From contig NZ_CP155567.1 of NCBI RefSeq assembly GCF_039696035.1, positions 3,901,001-3,965,000 on the forward strand: DNA of 64,000 nucleotides, in the 5' to 3' direction. A program made the translations under genes and the position numbers. Of this stretch, positions 25,779-34,411 are shown in pieces (positions within the stretch are counted from its first letter, which is position 1; each line of letters starts with the position of its first letter). The notes beneath the pieces were generated by a model that searched no databases, was not told the origin of the DNA, and saw nothing but the letters and a program-made list of their open reading frames with translations. The stretch comes from Microbulbifer sp. SAOS-129_SWC (lineage in GTDB: Bacteria > Pseudomonadota > Gammaproteobacteria > Pseudomonadales > Cellvibrionaceae).

Positions 25779-27647
25779 ATGACACGTTTTTCCGCACTGA
25801 TCCTGGCTCTGTGCTGCGCCGCGCCGGTGATGGCAGAGACAGCGACCGCGCCGGGGGCGGTAGACCGAGTAGAGCCGCCCAACTGGTGGACCGGCATGGC
25901 GGTTCCCGACCTGCAGCTGATGGTGCACGGCAAGGATATTGCCGAGCTCAAGGCGAGCCTCGATTACCCGGGCGTGACGCTGGCCGGCACCGAGCGCGAA
26001 CAGAACCCCAACTACCTGTTCCTCGATCTGCAGGTGAGCCCGGAAAGCGAGCCGGGCACCGTGGAGATCACGCTGCGCGATGGCGACACCACCCGCGCCG
26101 TCATTCACTACGAATTGAAAGCCCGCAGGCCCGGCTCCGCCCAGCGCCGCGGCTTCGATTCCAGCGATGCCATCTACCTGCTGACTCCGGACCGCTTCGC
26201 CAACGGCAACCCGGGTAACGACAGCACGCCGGACACCCGCGAGGGCGCCGACCGCGCCACCCCGGGCGGCCGCCACGGTGGCGACCTGGCCGGCATGCGC
26301 GCGCACCTGAACTACATCAAGGGCATGGGCTTCACCCAGATCTGGCCGACGCCGCTGGTGGAAAACGACCAGCCCGCCTACTCCTACCACGGCTACGCCG
26401 CCACCGACCTGTACCGGATCGACCCGCGTTTCGGCAGCAACGCCGACTACTTCGCCTTCGTGCAGGCGGCGCGCAAAAACGGTATCGGTGTGATTCAGGA
26501 TATGGTGCTGAACCACCTCGGCAGCGAGCACTGGTGGCTGCGGGACCTGCCCTCTGGCGACTGGCTGAATGGCGACGGCATCGACAAGGGACAGTTCCAG
26601 ATCACCACCCATATGCGCACCACCCTGGCCGACCCCTATGCCGCCGACGTGGATCGCGAGGCCTTCTCCAGCGGCTGGTTCGTGGATTCGATGCCGGATA
26701 TGAACCAGCGCGACCCGCGCCTGGCCAACTACCTGATCCAGAATTCCCTGTGGTGGGTGGAGTCGGCCGACCTGTCCGGCATTCGCGCCGACACCTACGG
26801 TTATTCTGACCCGCAATTCCTGCAGCACTGGTCTGCGCGCATCCACCGCGAGTACCCAAACTTCAGCGTGGTCGGCGAGGAGTGGAGCCGCAACCCGGTG
26901 GTGGTGTCCCACTGGCAGATCGACAAGCAGAACCCGGACGGCTACAAATCCTACTTGCAGAGCCTGATGGACTTTCCGCTGTTCTATGCGCTGCGCGAGA
27001 GCCTGGTCGAGGAAGATACCTTACACAGCGGCTTCACCGATCTGTATGAAGCCATGGTCAACGATATCCTCTATCCACACCCACAGCGCATGGTGATCCT
27101 CGGCGGCAACCACGATACCAGCCGCCTGTTCAGCGCACTCGACGACGACTACGGGCTGTACAAGATGGCGGTCACCTACCTGGCCACCATGCGCGGTATT
27201 CCGCAGTTCTTCTACGGCGACGAGCTGCTGATGCAGAGCCCCAAGGAGCGCAACGACGGCATTGTGCGCAGCGACTTTCCCGGTGGTTGGGCCGGCGATC
27301 GCGCCGACGGTTTTACCGGTAAAGGCCTCAAACCAGAGCAGCAGCGCGCGCAAAATTACGTGCGCGCACTGTTCAACTGGCGCCACCACACGCCGGCGGT
27401 ACAGAGCGGTAAGCTGAAGCACTTCGCGCCGCTCGACGGTCCCTATGTGTATTTCCGCTACGACGATCAGAACAAGATCATGGTGGCGCTGAACAAATCC
27501 GATCAGCCGCGCAATCTGGATATGGCGCGCTACGCCGAAGTGCTGCACGGCGAGACCCGCGCCACCGATGTGATCAGCGGCAAGCGTTACAAGCTGGATC
27601 AGTTGGTGGTGCCAGCGCGGGATGTGCTGGTTGTGGATTTGAAATAA
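25779..27647 (+). CDS. Secreted GH13 cyclomaltodextrinase/neopullulanase-type enzyme
   Basis: This 622-residue protein has a signal peptide (RFSALILALCCAAPVMA). Residues 30-115 match the N-terminal cyclomaltodextrinase domain (VEPPNWWTGM start), and the C-terminal 90 residues fit the matching beta domain. Catalytic residues are Asp 338 in SGIRADTYGYSD, Glu 367 in VVGEEWSRN and Asp 446 in LGGNHDTSR. The family hydrolyses cyclodextrins, pullulan or maltodextrins, here probably in the periplasm. A G-rich ribosome binding site (AAGGGGAG) precedes the start, right after a tandem 14-base repeat. GH31 follows on the same strand after 157 bases. Confidence 0.88.
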   Translation: MTRFSALILALCCAAPVMAETATAPGAVDRVEPPNWWTGMAVPDLQLMVHGKDIAELKASLDYPGVTLAGTEREQNPNYLFLDLQVSPESEPGTVEITLRDGDTTRAVIHYELKARRPGSAQRRGFDSSDAIYLLTPDRFANGNPGNDSTPDTREGADRATPGGRHGGDLAGMRAHLNYIKGMGFTQIWPTPLVENDQPAYSYHGYAATDLYRIDPRFGSNADYFAFVQAARKNGIGVIQDMVLNHLGSEHWWLRDLPSGDWLNGDGIDKGQFQITTHMRTTLADPYAADVDREAFSSGWFVDSMPDMNQRDPRLANYLIQNSLWWVESADLSGIRADTYGYSDPQFLQHWSARIHREYPNFSVVGEEWSRNPVVVSHWQIDKQNPDGYKSYLQSLMDFPLFYALRESLVEEDTLHSGFTDLYEAMVNDILYPHPQRMVILGGNHDTSRLFSALDDDYGLYKMAVTYLATMRGIPQFFYGDELLMQSPKERNDGIVRSDFPGGWAGDRADGFTGKGLKPEQQRAQNYVRALFNWRHHTPAVQSGKLKHFAPLDGPYVYFRYDDQNKIMVALNKSDQPRNLDMARYAEVLHGETRATDVISGKRYKLDQLVVPARDVLVVDLK

Positions 27648-27682
27648 GCGACCATTTTTACCCGGGCCATCAGGTCCGGGGC

Positions 27683-27758
27683 GGCCCTGCTACCGGTGGC
27701 CGGTGGGGAAACAGCCTCTTCGGCAATCGTTTCCCAACCGCCCCCCGGCAGCAGGGCC
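27683..27758. repeat. Long imperfect inverted repeat between the cyclomaltodextrinase and GH31 genes
   Basis: Arms of 30 bases (27683-27712 and 27729-27758) pair at 26 of 30 positions around a 16-base loop. The outer 9 bases, GGCCCTGCT/AGCAGGGCC, and GTTTCCC at the inner end are perfect. No T-run follows. A smaller hairpin (27661-27680) precedes it. It may control mRNA stability or the relative expression of the two genes, or be a genomic dispersed repeat. Confidence 0.7.
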
Positions 27759-27804
27759 TTCGTATAGAGACCTTCGAGAGACCTTCGCATTGAGAGTAGA
27801 GGCG

Positions 27805-30273
27805 ATGATGATGTCCAAGTTTTTCCTGCGCGGCTGTGCGGTGCTATTGCTGCTGTGCAGCGCTGCGGCCAATGCGAGTACTGCGGCCAATAACAGCGCC
27901 GCGGCCCAGAAAAAGGCACCGCGGGTCTACCGCAGCCACCAGCTGCACGAACATTCCCTGACCATCGCCACCAGCGACGGCAGCGTGACGCTGACGCCGC
28001 TGAACAGCGCGGCGATGGAAGTCCACTACCAGCGCGACGGGCTGAAGCAGCTGCCCTCTTTCGCCATCGACAAAAAAACGCGCTCGGCCGAAGCCAGCCT
28101 GAAGGATGAGAAAGACCAGCTGGTTTACCGCACCAGCGGCCTGACCGCCATCATTCACAAGTCGCCGTTTCATATCGATTACCGGCACAACGGTAGACCG
28201 CTGGTCGGCGAGGAGCTGGGGTTCTTTGCCCGGGAAACCATGCGCGGTTTCCGTTTCAAGCTGGGTGATGACGAGAAGCTGCTCGGCGGCGGCGAGCGGG
28301 TGCTGGGCATGGACCGTCGCGGCCAGCGCTTCCCGCTGTACAACAAGGCGCACTACGGCTACACCACCGAATCCAGCCAGATGTACTTCAGCCTGCCGGC
28401 GGTCCTGTCCAGCAACAAGTACATTCTGCTGTTCGACAACAGCGCCAGCGGCAATATGGATCTCGGCGCCAGTGACAAAGACGTGTTGCAGTTTGATGCG
28501 GTGGCCGGGCGTACTTCCTACGTGATCGTCGCCGGCGACAACTATCCGCAGCTGATCGCAAACTACGTCGATGTCACCGGTCGCCAGCCGCTGCCGCCGC
28601 GCTGGGCGTTCGGCAATTTCGCCTCGCGCTTCGGTTATCACACCGAGAAGGAAGTCCGCGCGACCGTGGACAAGTTTGCCGAGGAAGACTTTCCCCTCGA
28701 CGCGGTGGTGCTGGACCTCTACTGGTTCGGCCCGGATATCCAGGGCCATATGGGCAACCTGGCCTGGGATAAAAAAGCCTTCCCCGAACCGCAAAAAATG
28801 ATGGCCGACTTCAAGCAGCGCGGCATCAATACCATCCTGGTGACCGAGCCGTTCGTGCTGACCACCTCCAAGCGCTGGGACGACGCCGTGGCGCACAATG
28901 CGCTGGCGCACAACCTGGCCGGCGATCCCAAGCGTTTCGATTTCTATTTCGGTAATACCGGCCTGATCGACGTTTTCTCCAAGGACGGCCGCGATTGGTT
29001 CTGGAATATCTATCACGGCCTGCTCGAGCAGGGCGTGGCCGGCTGGTGGGGCGACCTGGGGGAGCCGGAAGTACACCCGGCCGATACCGTGCATGCGATC
29101 GGCATGGCCGATGAAGTGCACAATGCGTATGGCCACCGCTGGGCACAGATGCTGTACCAGCGCCAGAGCGCGGAACAGCCCGCGCGGCGCCCGTTTATCA
29201 TGATGCGCGCCGGCTTCCCCGGTTCACAGCGTTACGGCATGATTCCGTGGACCGGCGACGTCAGCCGCGCCTGGGGCGGCCTGCAGCCACAGGTGGAGCT
29301 GTCGCTGCAGATGGGCCTGCTCGGCTTCGGTTATACCCACTCCGATCTGGGCGGTTTTGCCGGCGGCGACAAGTTCGATCGCGAACTCTACCTGCGCTGG
29401 CTCGAATACGGCGTCTTCCAGCCGGTCTACCGCCCGCACGCGCAGGAGGAAATTGCCCCGGAACCGGTATTCCACGACCGCACCACCCGCGATATCGCGC
29501 GCAAGTTCATCAAGCTGCGCTACCGCCTGCTGCCCTACAACTACACCCTCGCCTTCGACAACAGCCAGACCGGCATGCCGCTGATGCGCCCGCTGTTTTT
29601 CGAGAACGAAAATGACCCGGCGCTGATGGACGACAAGGACGCCTACCTGTGGGGACACGACTTCCTCGTCGCGCCGGTGACCGCAGCCGGCGTCGATAGC
29701 GTGCAAGTAAAACTGCCCGGCGGCGTCTGGTTCGATTACTGGAACGACGACCAGTACAGCGGTGACAGCGCCGATGTCGCCGTGGATCTGGATACGATCC
29801 CGGTACTGGTGCGCGCCGGCGCCTTTATTCCCACCGTCGCCGGTATGGCCAACACGCGCGAATATTCCAGCAAGCAGCTGAGCCTAGATTACTACGCGCA
29901 CCCAACCGCGGTGACCTCCAGCGGCAAAGTCTATGAAGACGATGGCGTGACCGCCGGCGCCTTCGCACGCGGCGAGTACCAGATGCTGCATTTCAATGCC
30001 GCGCGCAACGCCGACGGTATCGACTTCGCCTTCAGCCAGGAAGGCAACGGCTACCGGGACGCGCCGGCGGAGCGCAGCGTCACGCTGAAAATTCACAACT
30101 GGCAGCAGCCGCCGGCCGCTGTCGCAATCGGCGGCCAAGCCCTGCCGATCCTGTCCAGCGAAAAGGATCTGGCCGATAAGCAGAGCGGTGCCTGGTTCGA
30201 CAAGCGTGTTCACCAGCTGCAGATCAAATTCAACTGGAGTAAAGCGCCGCTGAAGCTGCGTGTAAAACACTGA
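27805..30273 (+). CDS. Secreted GH31 alpha-glucosidase or alpha-transglucosylase
   Basis: This protein has about 822 residues. I chose the ATG cluster at 27805-27813 because the signal peptide (SKFFLRGCAVLLLLCSAAANA) begins there and AGAGG lies just upstream; the frame is open to 27703. GH31 landmarks are VVLDLYWFGPDIQG, nucleophile Asp about 417 in GWWGDLGEPE and acid/base Asp about 485 in IPWTGDVSRAWGG. The LYWFG and WGDLGEPE forms recall bacterial oligosaccharide 4-alpha-glucosyltransferases of GH31 (Cellvibrio type) rather than plain alpha-glucosidases. It would trim or rearrange maltodextrins made by the amylases. Confidence 0.87.
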   Translation: MMMSKFFLRGCAVLLLLCSAAANASTAANNSAAAQKKAPRVYRSHQLHEHSLTIATSDGSVTLTPLNSAAMEVHYQRDGLKQLPSFAIDKKTRSAEASLKDEKDQLVYRTSGLTAIIHKSPFHIDYRHNGRPLVGEELGFFARETMRGFRFKLGDDEKLLGGGERVLGMDRRGQRFPLYNKAHYGYTTESSQMYFSLPAVLSSNKYILLFDNSASGNMDLGASDKDVLQFDAVAGRTSYVIVAGDNYPQLIANYVDVTGRQPLPPRWAFGNFASRFGYHTEKEVRATVDKFAEEDFPLDAVVLDLYWFGPDIQGHMGNLAWDKKAFPEPQKMMADFKQRGINTILVTEPFVLTTSKRWDDAVAHNALAHNLAGDPKRFDFYFGNTGLIDVFSKDGRDWFWNIYHGLLEQGVAGWWGDLGEPEVHPADTVHAIGMADEVHNAYGHRWAQMLYQRQSAEQPARRPFIMMRAGFPGSQRYGMIPWTGDVSRAWGGLQPQVELSLQMGLLGFGYTHSDLGGFAGGDKFDRELYLRWLEYGVFQPVYRPHAQEEIAPEPVFHDRTTRDIARKFIKLRYRLLPYNYTLAFDNSQTGMPLMRPLFFENENDPALMDDKDAYLWGHDFLVAPVTAAGVDSVQVKLPGGVWFDYWNDDQYSGDSADVAVDLDTIPVLVRAGAFIPTVAGMANTREYSSKQLSLDYYAHPTAVTSSGKVYEDDGVTAGAFARGEYQMLHFNAARNADGIDFAFSQEGNGYRDAPAERSVTLKIHNWQQPPAAVAIGGQALPILSSEKDLADKQSGAWFDKRVHQLQIKFNWSKAPLKLRVKH

Positions 30274-30280
30274 CGTTATC

Positions 30281-30347
30281 CGTCGTTCCGGCGCAGGCCG
30301 CGACCCAGGAGCCACATGCCTGGATACCGACCTGCGCCGGCATGACG
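30281..30347. repeat. Dispersed-type extragenic palindrome after GH31
   Basis: The 20-base ends CGTCGTTCCGGCGCAGGCCG and the reverse complement of CGACCTGCGCCGGCATGACG match at 17 of 20 positions, starting 8 bases after the GH31 stop. The CCTGCGCCGG core recurs at 43765-43794. Such repeats between co-directional genes often mark REP-like extragenic palindromes. Confidence 0.65.
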
Positions 30348-30398
30348 ACCTGAAAAATTACATTGAGGCAGCAACGCTTCCAGAAAATACAAAGAGCA

Positions 30399-32330
30399 AT
30401 GCAATCGATGAAAAAACATTACTGGCTCAGCGCCGCCATCGCGCTCGCCGCCAGCGGCCTCGGCGCCTGCGGCCCGCAACCCGACACCCACACACCAGCC
30501 GATGTAACGGCCACTGCGGATAAAGGCGCGGCCGCCGGGCAGCAGCCCGCCGCGGCAAGCGCGCAAAAGCCGGTGATCTACCAGGTCATGACGCGCCTGT
30601 TCGGCAACACCAACCCCACCAACAAACCCTGGGGCACCGTCGAAGAAAACGGCGTGGGCAAGTTCAGCGATTTCACCCCGCAAGCGCTGGCGCAGATCCG
30701 CGCCCTCGGCGCCACCTACATCTGGTACACCGGCGCGCTGCACCACGCACTGGTGCGCGACTACACCAAGTACGGCATCGACAACGACGATCCGGACGTG
30801 GTCAAGGGCCGCGCCGGCTCCCCCTACGCGATCAAGGACTACTACAGCGTCGACCCGGACCTAGCCGACGACCCAGCCAAGCGCCAGCAGGAATTCCGCG
30901 CACTCATCGAGCGCAGCCACGCGGCGGGCCTGAAGGTGATCATGGATATCGTGCCCAACCACGTGGCGCGGGGCTACCACTCCGTCGCCAAACCCGAGGG
31001 CGTGCGCGACTTTGGCGCGGACGACGACACTTCGGTCACCTACGCGCGCAACAACAATTTCTACTATGTGCCCGGCCAGGATTTCAAAGTGCCGGTCGCC
31101 GAGGACGGCTACCAGCCGCTGGGCGGCGAAGCGAATCCGCTGGTGGATGGCAAGTTTGCCGAGAGCCCGGCCAAGTGGACCGGCAACGGATCCCGCGCGG
31201 CGCAGCCGGTTGCCAGCGACTGGTACGAGACGGTCAAACTCAATTTCGGCGTGCGCCCGGACGGCAGCGAGGACTTCCCCAAATTGCCGGCGGACTATGC
31301 GCACAAAGACTACCGCGCGCACGCCGCCTTCTGGGCCGACAAGGACGTGCCGGACACCTGGAAGAAGTTCCGCGATATCACCCAGTACTGGCTCGGCTTC
31401 GGCGTCGACGGCTTCCGCTATGATATGGCCGGCATGGTACCGGTGGAGTTCTGGAGCTACCTGAACTCCTCCATCAAGATGCAAAAGCCCGATGCGGTGC
31501 TAATCGCCGAAATCTACACACCGGAGCGCTACCGCGATTATATCCACCTCGGCAAGATGGATTACCTCTATGACAAGGTGGGTACCTATGACGCCATCCG
31601 CGCAGTGATGGAAGGCAAGGGCAGCACCGACCGTATCGCCGAAGTGCAGGCGGACCTGCAGGATATCGCCCCGCACCTGCTGCACTTTATGGAAAACCAC
31701 GACGAGCAGCGTATCGCCAGCAGAGAGTTCGCCGGCAGCGGCGCCGCCGGCAAACCGGCAATGCTGGTATCCGCCACCATCGCCGCCTCGCCGACGCTGG
31801 TCTACTTCGGCCAGGAACTGGGCGAGAAGGCCGAGGGCGATGCCGGCTTCGGCAAGGCCAGCCGCACCACCATTTTCGATTACTGGTCGGTGCCCAGCGT
31901 GCGCCGCTGGATCGACAACGGCAAGTACGACGGCGGCCAGCTCAGCGACAGCGAAAAACAGCTGCGCAGCTTCTACCGCAAACTGCTGAACTTCGCCGCC
32001 AGCGACAAGGCGCTGCGCGGCCACTACGCCGACCTGCACCAATACAACCGCCAACACTCACCCGGTTACGACGAGCAACTGTTTGCGTTTGCGCGCTGGA
32101 GTGGCGGGGAGAAACTGCTGGTGGTGGCGAATTTTGCCGATAAAGCGAAACAGCTGACGCTGCGGGTGCCGGCGGAGTTATTGCAGCAGTGGCAGCTGCA
32201 GGACGGCCGTTACGAGCTGAGCGGCCAGCTCGACAGCACAGTGAAAGCAGAAATGCTGGTGAAGGATGGCGAGGGCGAGATCGCCCTGCAGCTGCCGCCG
32301 TTTGCCAGCCGTATCCTGCGTGTTCAATAG
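30399..32330 (+). CDS. GH13 alpha-amylase-family lipoprotein
   Basis: This protein has about 643 residues from ATG 30399 (ATG 30408 also possible). The start gives a lipoprotein signal ending in ASGLGACG, so the enzyme is anchored to a membrane, perhaps at the cell surface. Catalytic residues are Asp about 342 in GFRYDMAGM, Glu about 371 in LIAEIYTPE and Asp about 435 in FMENHDEQR; DIVPNH is the first conserved region. RFDxxKH is replaced by RYDMAGMVP, as in a less common GH13 branch, so activity may differ from a classical alpha-amylase, for example maltogenic or SusG-like. It is the third gene of the plus-strand run and ends just before a dispersed repeat. Confidence 0.82.
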   Translation: MQSMKKHYWLSAAIALAASGLGACGPQPDTHTPADVTATADKGAAAGQQPAAASAQKPVIYQVMTRLFGNTNPTNKPWGTVEENGVGKFSDFTPQALAQIRALGATYIWYTGALHHALVRDYTKYGIDNDDPDVVKGRAGSPYAIKDYYSVDPDLADDPAKRQQEFRALIERSHAAGLKVIMDIVPNHVARGYHSVAKPEGVRDFGADDDTSVTYARNNNFYYVPGQDFKVPVAEDGYQPLGGEANPLVDGKFAESPAKWTGNGSRAAQPVASDWYETVKLNFGVRPDGSEDFPKLPADYAHKDYRAHAAFWADKDVPDTWKKFRDITQYWLGFGVDGFRYDMAGMVPVEFWSYLNSSIKMQKPDAVLIAEIYTPERYRDYIHLGKMDYLYDKVGTYDAIRAVMEGKGSTDRIAEVQADLQDIAPHLLHFMENHDEQRIASREFAGSGAAGKPAMLVSATIAASPTLVYFGQELGEKAEGDAGFGKASRTTIFDYWSVPSVRRWIDNGKYDGGQLSDSEKQLRSFYRKLLNFAASDKALRGHYADLHQYNRQHSPGYDEQLFAFARWSGGEKLLVVANFADKAKQLTLRVPAELLQQWQLQDGRYELSGQLDSTVKAEMLVKDGEGEIALQLPPFASRILRVQ

Positions 32331-32364
32331 CGGCCTGTAGCAGCGGACCGGGCCGGGGCCACAA

Positions 32365-32532
32365 TGGCGGGCACAAGGTTCGCTCCGGCCGCTCCACGCA
32401 TTCGCGGCGCCTTCGGCCCTACGGATTCAGTTGTGTGGGCGGTATCCGCTGCGGCGCTTACGGAGTGCTTTGGGCACTGGAACAGCTAGAAATGCTGCAA
32501 TGCTTCCGTAGGGGCGGACCTTGTGTCCGCCC
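32365..32532. repeat. 168-bp REPIN-like element, copy 1
   Basis: The 21-base right end is a palindrome (GGGCGGAC-CTTGT-GTCCGCCC), preceded by GTAG, the head tetranucleotide typical of REP sequences. The left end is a degenerate inverted copy of it. The same 168-base unit occurs at 40995-41162 in the same orientation; by my hand count 145 of 168 bases agree. It lies 34 bases after the GH13 lipoprotein stop and 9 bases beyond the last gene of the ten-gene minus-strand block. Confidence 0.85.
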
Positions 32533-32541
32533 ACCCGGGGC

Positions 32542-33303
32542 TCAGTAAAACTCGTACTCCAGCGACAGCCGCAATGTCTGGTCCGGGCTCTCTTCGGTAA
32601 TCCCCAGAATCACCCCCGCCTCCCAGATCAGCTGACGCGCGGCCCGAAACTTCTTCGTGCCGCGCATCACCGGCCCCAGGCCCAGGGTGCCCTGGCCGGC
32701 GTAGAGCTCCAGCATCGGTTCGAACTTTGGCGACAGCCGGTAGCGGGCCTGCAGGCGCAGCTGGGTTTCCCACTCGTTGACGTAGTCGTCGCTCCATTCG
32801 TAGAGAACGGCGAAATTCGCGGTGCCGGTCCAGCGGCCCCACTCGCGCGCACTGATCAGTGTCGTGGCCGCCTCCCACTGCTGGCGGTTGCGCTCGTATT
32901 CGAGTTCGAACAGCATACCCCAGTCCGCGGCGTATTCGCCCTGCTCGGTCAGCTGCCATTTGGCTTCCAGTTCCGAACCCTCGAAATCGAAATTCTGGTC
33001 CTCGGTGTTTTGTCCGAAGAGGTAAATCTCGCCGGCCCAACGGTCGGAAAAGCTGCGCCCGATACCGAGACGCTGCAGCTGCAGGTTGTCCAGCGCATCG
33101 TCGTCGCTGTCGCCCTGGCCCACGGCGCGCCACTCGATTTCCTTTTCCAGCGGCTGCACGTAGGGATCGTAGACACGGTCGACGACCACACCGTCGGCGC
33201 GTGCGCCGGGCTGCCACAGGACGGCGGCGCAGCCGAGCGCCAGCAGCCCGCTAGTGCGCACGCGCGGCGGGAACCCGGTCGGCACGGTCAGAACGACAGG
33301 CAT
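32542..33303 (-). CDS. Outer-membrane beta-barrel-like protein of the FTR1/cupredoxin operon
   Basis: This protein of up to 253 residues has a hydrophobic N-terminal segment (TSGLLALGCAAVLW) and then alternating polar/aromatic strands rich in W, Y, E and D, ending in LRLSLEYEFY, the terminal aromatic pattern of outer-membrane barrels. I do not recognise a named family. ATG 33303 overlaps the FTR1 gene by 53 bases; a GTG at 33261 would overlap by 11 and still keep the signal-like segment, so the start is uncertain. It is the last gene of the ten-gene block. Its place after FTR1 suggests a role in metal passage or sensing at the outer membrane, which is inference. Confidence 0.6.
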   Translation of the reverse strand: MPVVLTVPTGFPPRVRTSGLLALGCAAVLWQPGARADGVVVDRVYDPYVQPLEKEIEWRAVGQGDSDDDALDNLQLQRLGIGRSFSDRWAGEIYLFGQNTEDQNFDFEGSELEAKWQLTEQGEYAADWGMLFELEYERNRQQWEAATTLISAREWGRWTGTANFAVLYEWSDDYVNEWETQLRLQARYRLSPKFEPMLELYAGQGTLGLGPVMRGTKKFRAARQLIWEAGVILGITEESPDQTLRLSLEYEFY

Positions 33304-34066
33304 AGAAAGTCAATCCAATCAACAACACCATCAGCGCCATGCTGACAGCATAAATGGCAACCTCGATCGGTGTCGGCGAGGCCTCGTAGCTAATCAACGC
33401 ATACAGCAGCTGCCCCGGCAGCGATTCCTCCGGCAACAGTGCCGAGGTGTCCCACAGCGGCGGCTGCGACGGCAGCCAGTCCACCTGGATCAGCATCCGC
33501 GCCGCCTGGGCGCACATACCGGCACCCACCAGGGTCAGCAGTATACAGGCCGCCAGCAGTGTATAGCGCCGCGGCAGCCCCAGCAGCAGGTAGTAACAGA
33601 GCGCGCCGATGCTGAAACCGATTCCGACACCGAGCAGCGCGCCGGTGATCACGCCGCTGAAAAGCTGCGACTGGTAGCGGAACGCGGACAGGTAGACGTA
33701 GATCTCCGAACCCTCGCGCAATACCGCCAGTGCCACCGCCAGCAACATGGCGCACTGCAACAGTGGCAGGCGATAGCTGCCGCGGTAGTGATTGATCACC
33801 ATCAGCGGCACGAGCAGCAACAGCAGCAGGTAGATGGCCAGCTGCAGCGCGGCGTCGGACAGCTCCTGGCCGGCGCCGTCGAAGGCGTTGGAAATCAGGC
33901 CCAGGTTGTGGCCGTAGGCGACGGCCCCGACCACGCCCGCCGCCAGCGAGGCATAAAACCAGCGCGCGCGCATGTCCATAAAACGGCTCATCGCCAGCAG
34001 GATGCACAACAGCATGGCCGCTTCGAGGACTTCCCGCAGAATGATGATAACGCTGCTCAAAAGCAT
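33251..34066 (-). CDS. FTR1-family iron permease
   Basis: This 271-residue protein has seven hydrophobic segments and the two paired-glutamate motifs of the family: REVLE at residues 11-15 and REGSE at 117-121. These bind iron during high-affinity transport in FTR1/EfeU proteins. The protein lacks the EfeO/EfeB partners of the E. coli system; a cupredoxin is encoded directly upstream instead (15-base gap), as in systems where a copper protein assists ferrous iron uptake. It sits in the inner membrane. The block that holds it also encodes a two-component system and a diiron-type enzyme. Confidence 0.85.
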   Translation of the reverse strand: MLLSSVIIILREVLEAAMLLCILLAMSRFMDMRARWFYASLAAGVVGAVAYGHNLGLISNAFDGAGQELSDAALQLAIYLLLLLLVPLMVINHYRGSYRLPLLQCAMLLAVALAVLREGSEIYVYLSAFRYQSQLFSGVITGALLGVGIGFSIGALCYYLLLGLPRRYTLLAACILLTLVGAGMCAQAARMLIQVDWLPSQPPLWDTSALLPEESLPGQLLYALISYEASPTPIEVAIYAVSMALMVLLIGLTFYACRSDRADRVPAARAH

Positions 34067-34081
34067 AACGGCTTCCCCGAA

Positions 34082-34411
34082 TTACCTGGCGATGACTTTT
34101 CCCTGCGCCGTCTTGGGATTGAACTCGCCGAAGAACGGGTACTCTCCCGGCGCCAGCGGGCCGATAAAGATGATCGCGCGCTGGCCGCCGATGATGACCT
34201 TCTCGCGGTTGAGCTGATAGCTCTCGAACTCCTCCGGGGTCGGGTCGCGGTTGTAGACAATCAGCTTGACCTTGGTGTTGGCCGGCACCACCAGTTCCGA
34301 GGGAGTAAACAGGTGGTCGCGGATTTCCAGCTCGACCTGCGGATATCCGGCCCCCCAGACGCCCGCTGCCAGCGATAACAGCGCGGCAATTTTTTTCCTG
34401 CAGCTAACCAT
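34082..34411 (-). CDS. Small exported cupredoxin-like protein
   Basis: This 109-residue protein starts at the ATG giving MVSCRKKIAALLSLAAGVWG, a signal peptide. The mature part has the cupredoxin_1 pattern: VELEIRDHLFTPSELVVPANTKVKL, VYNRDPTPEEFES and LAPGEYPFFGEFNP. The usual His/Cys/Met type-1 copper set is not obvious: there is no Cys or Met in the final strands. It may therefore be a copper-poor or structural variant of the kind found next to FTR1 permeases. The start overlaps the end of the sensor kinase gene by 8 bases, showing translational coupling. Confidence 0.75.
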   Translation of the reverse strand: MVSCRKKIAALLSLAAGVWGAGYPQVELEIRDHLFTPSELVVPANTKVKLIVYNRDPTPEEFESYQLNREKVIIGGQRAIIFIGPLAPGEYPFFGEFNPKTAQGKVIAR

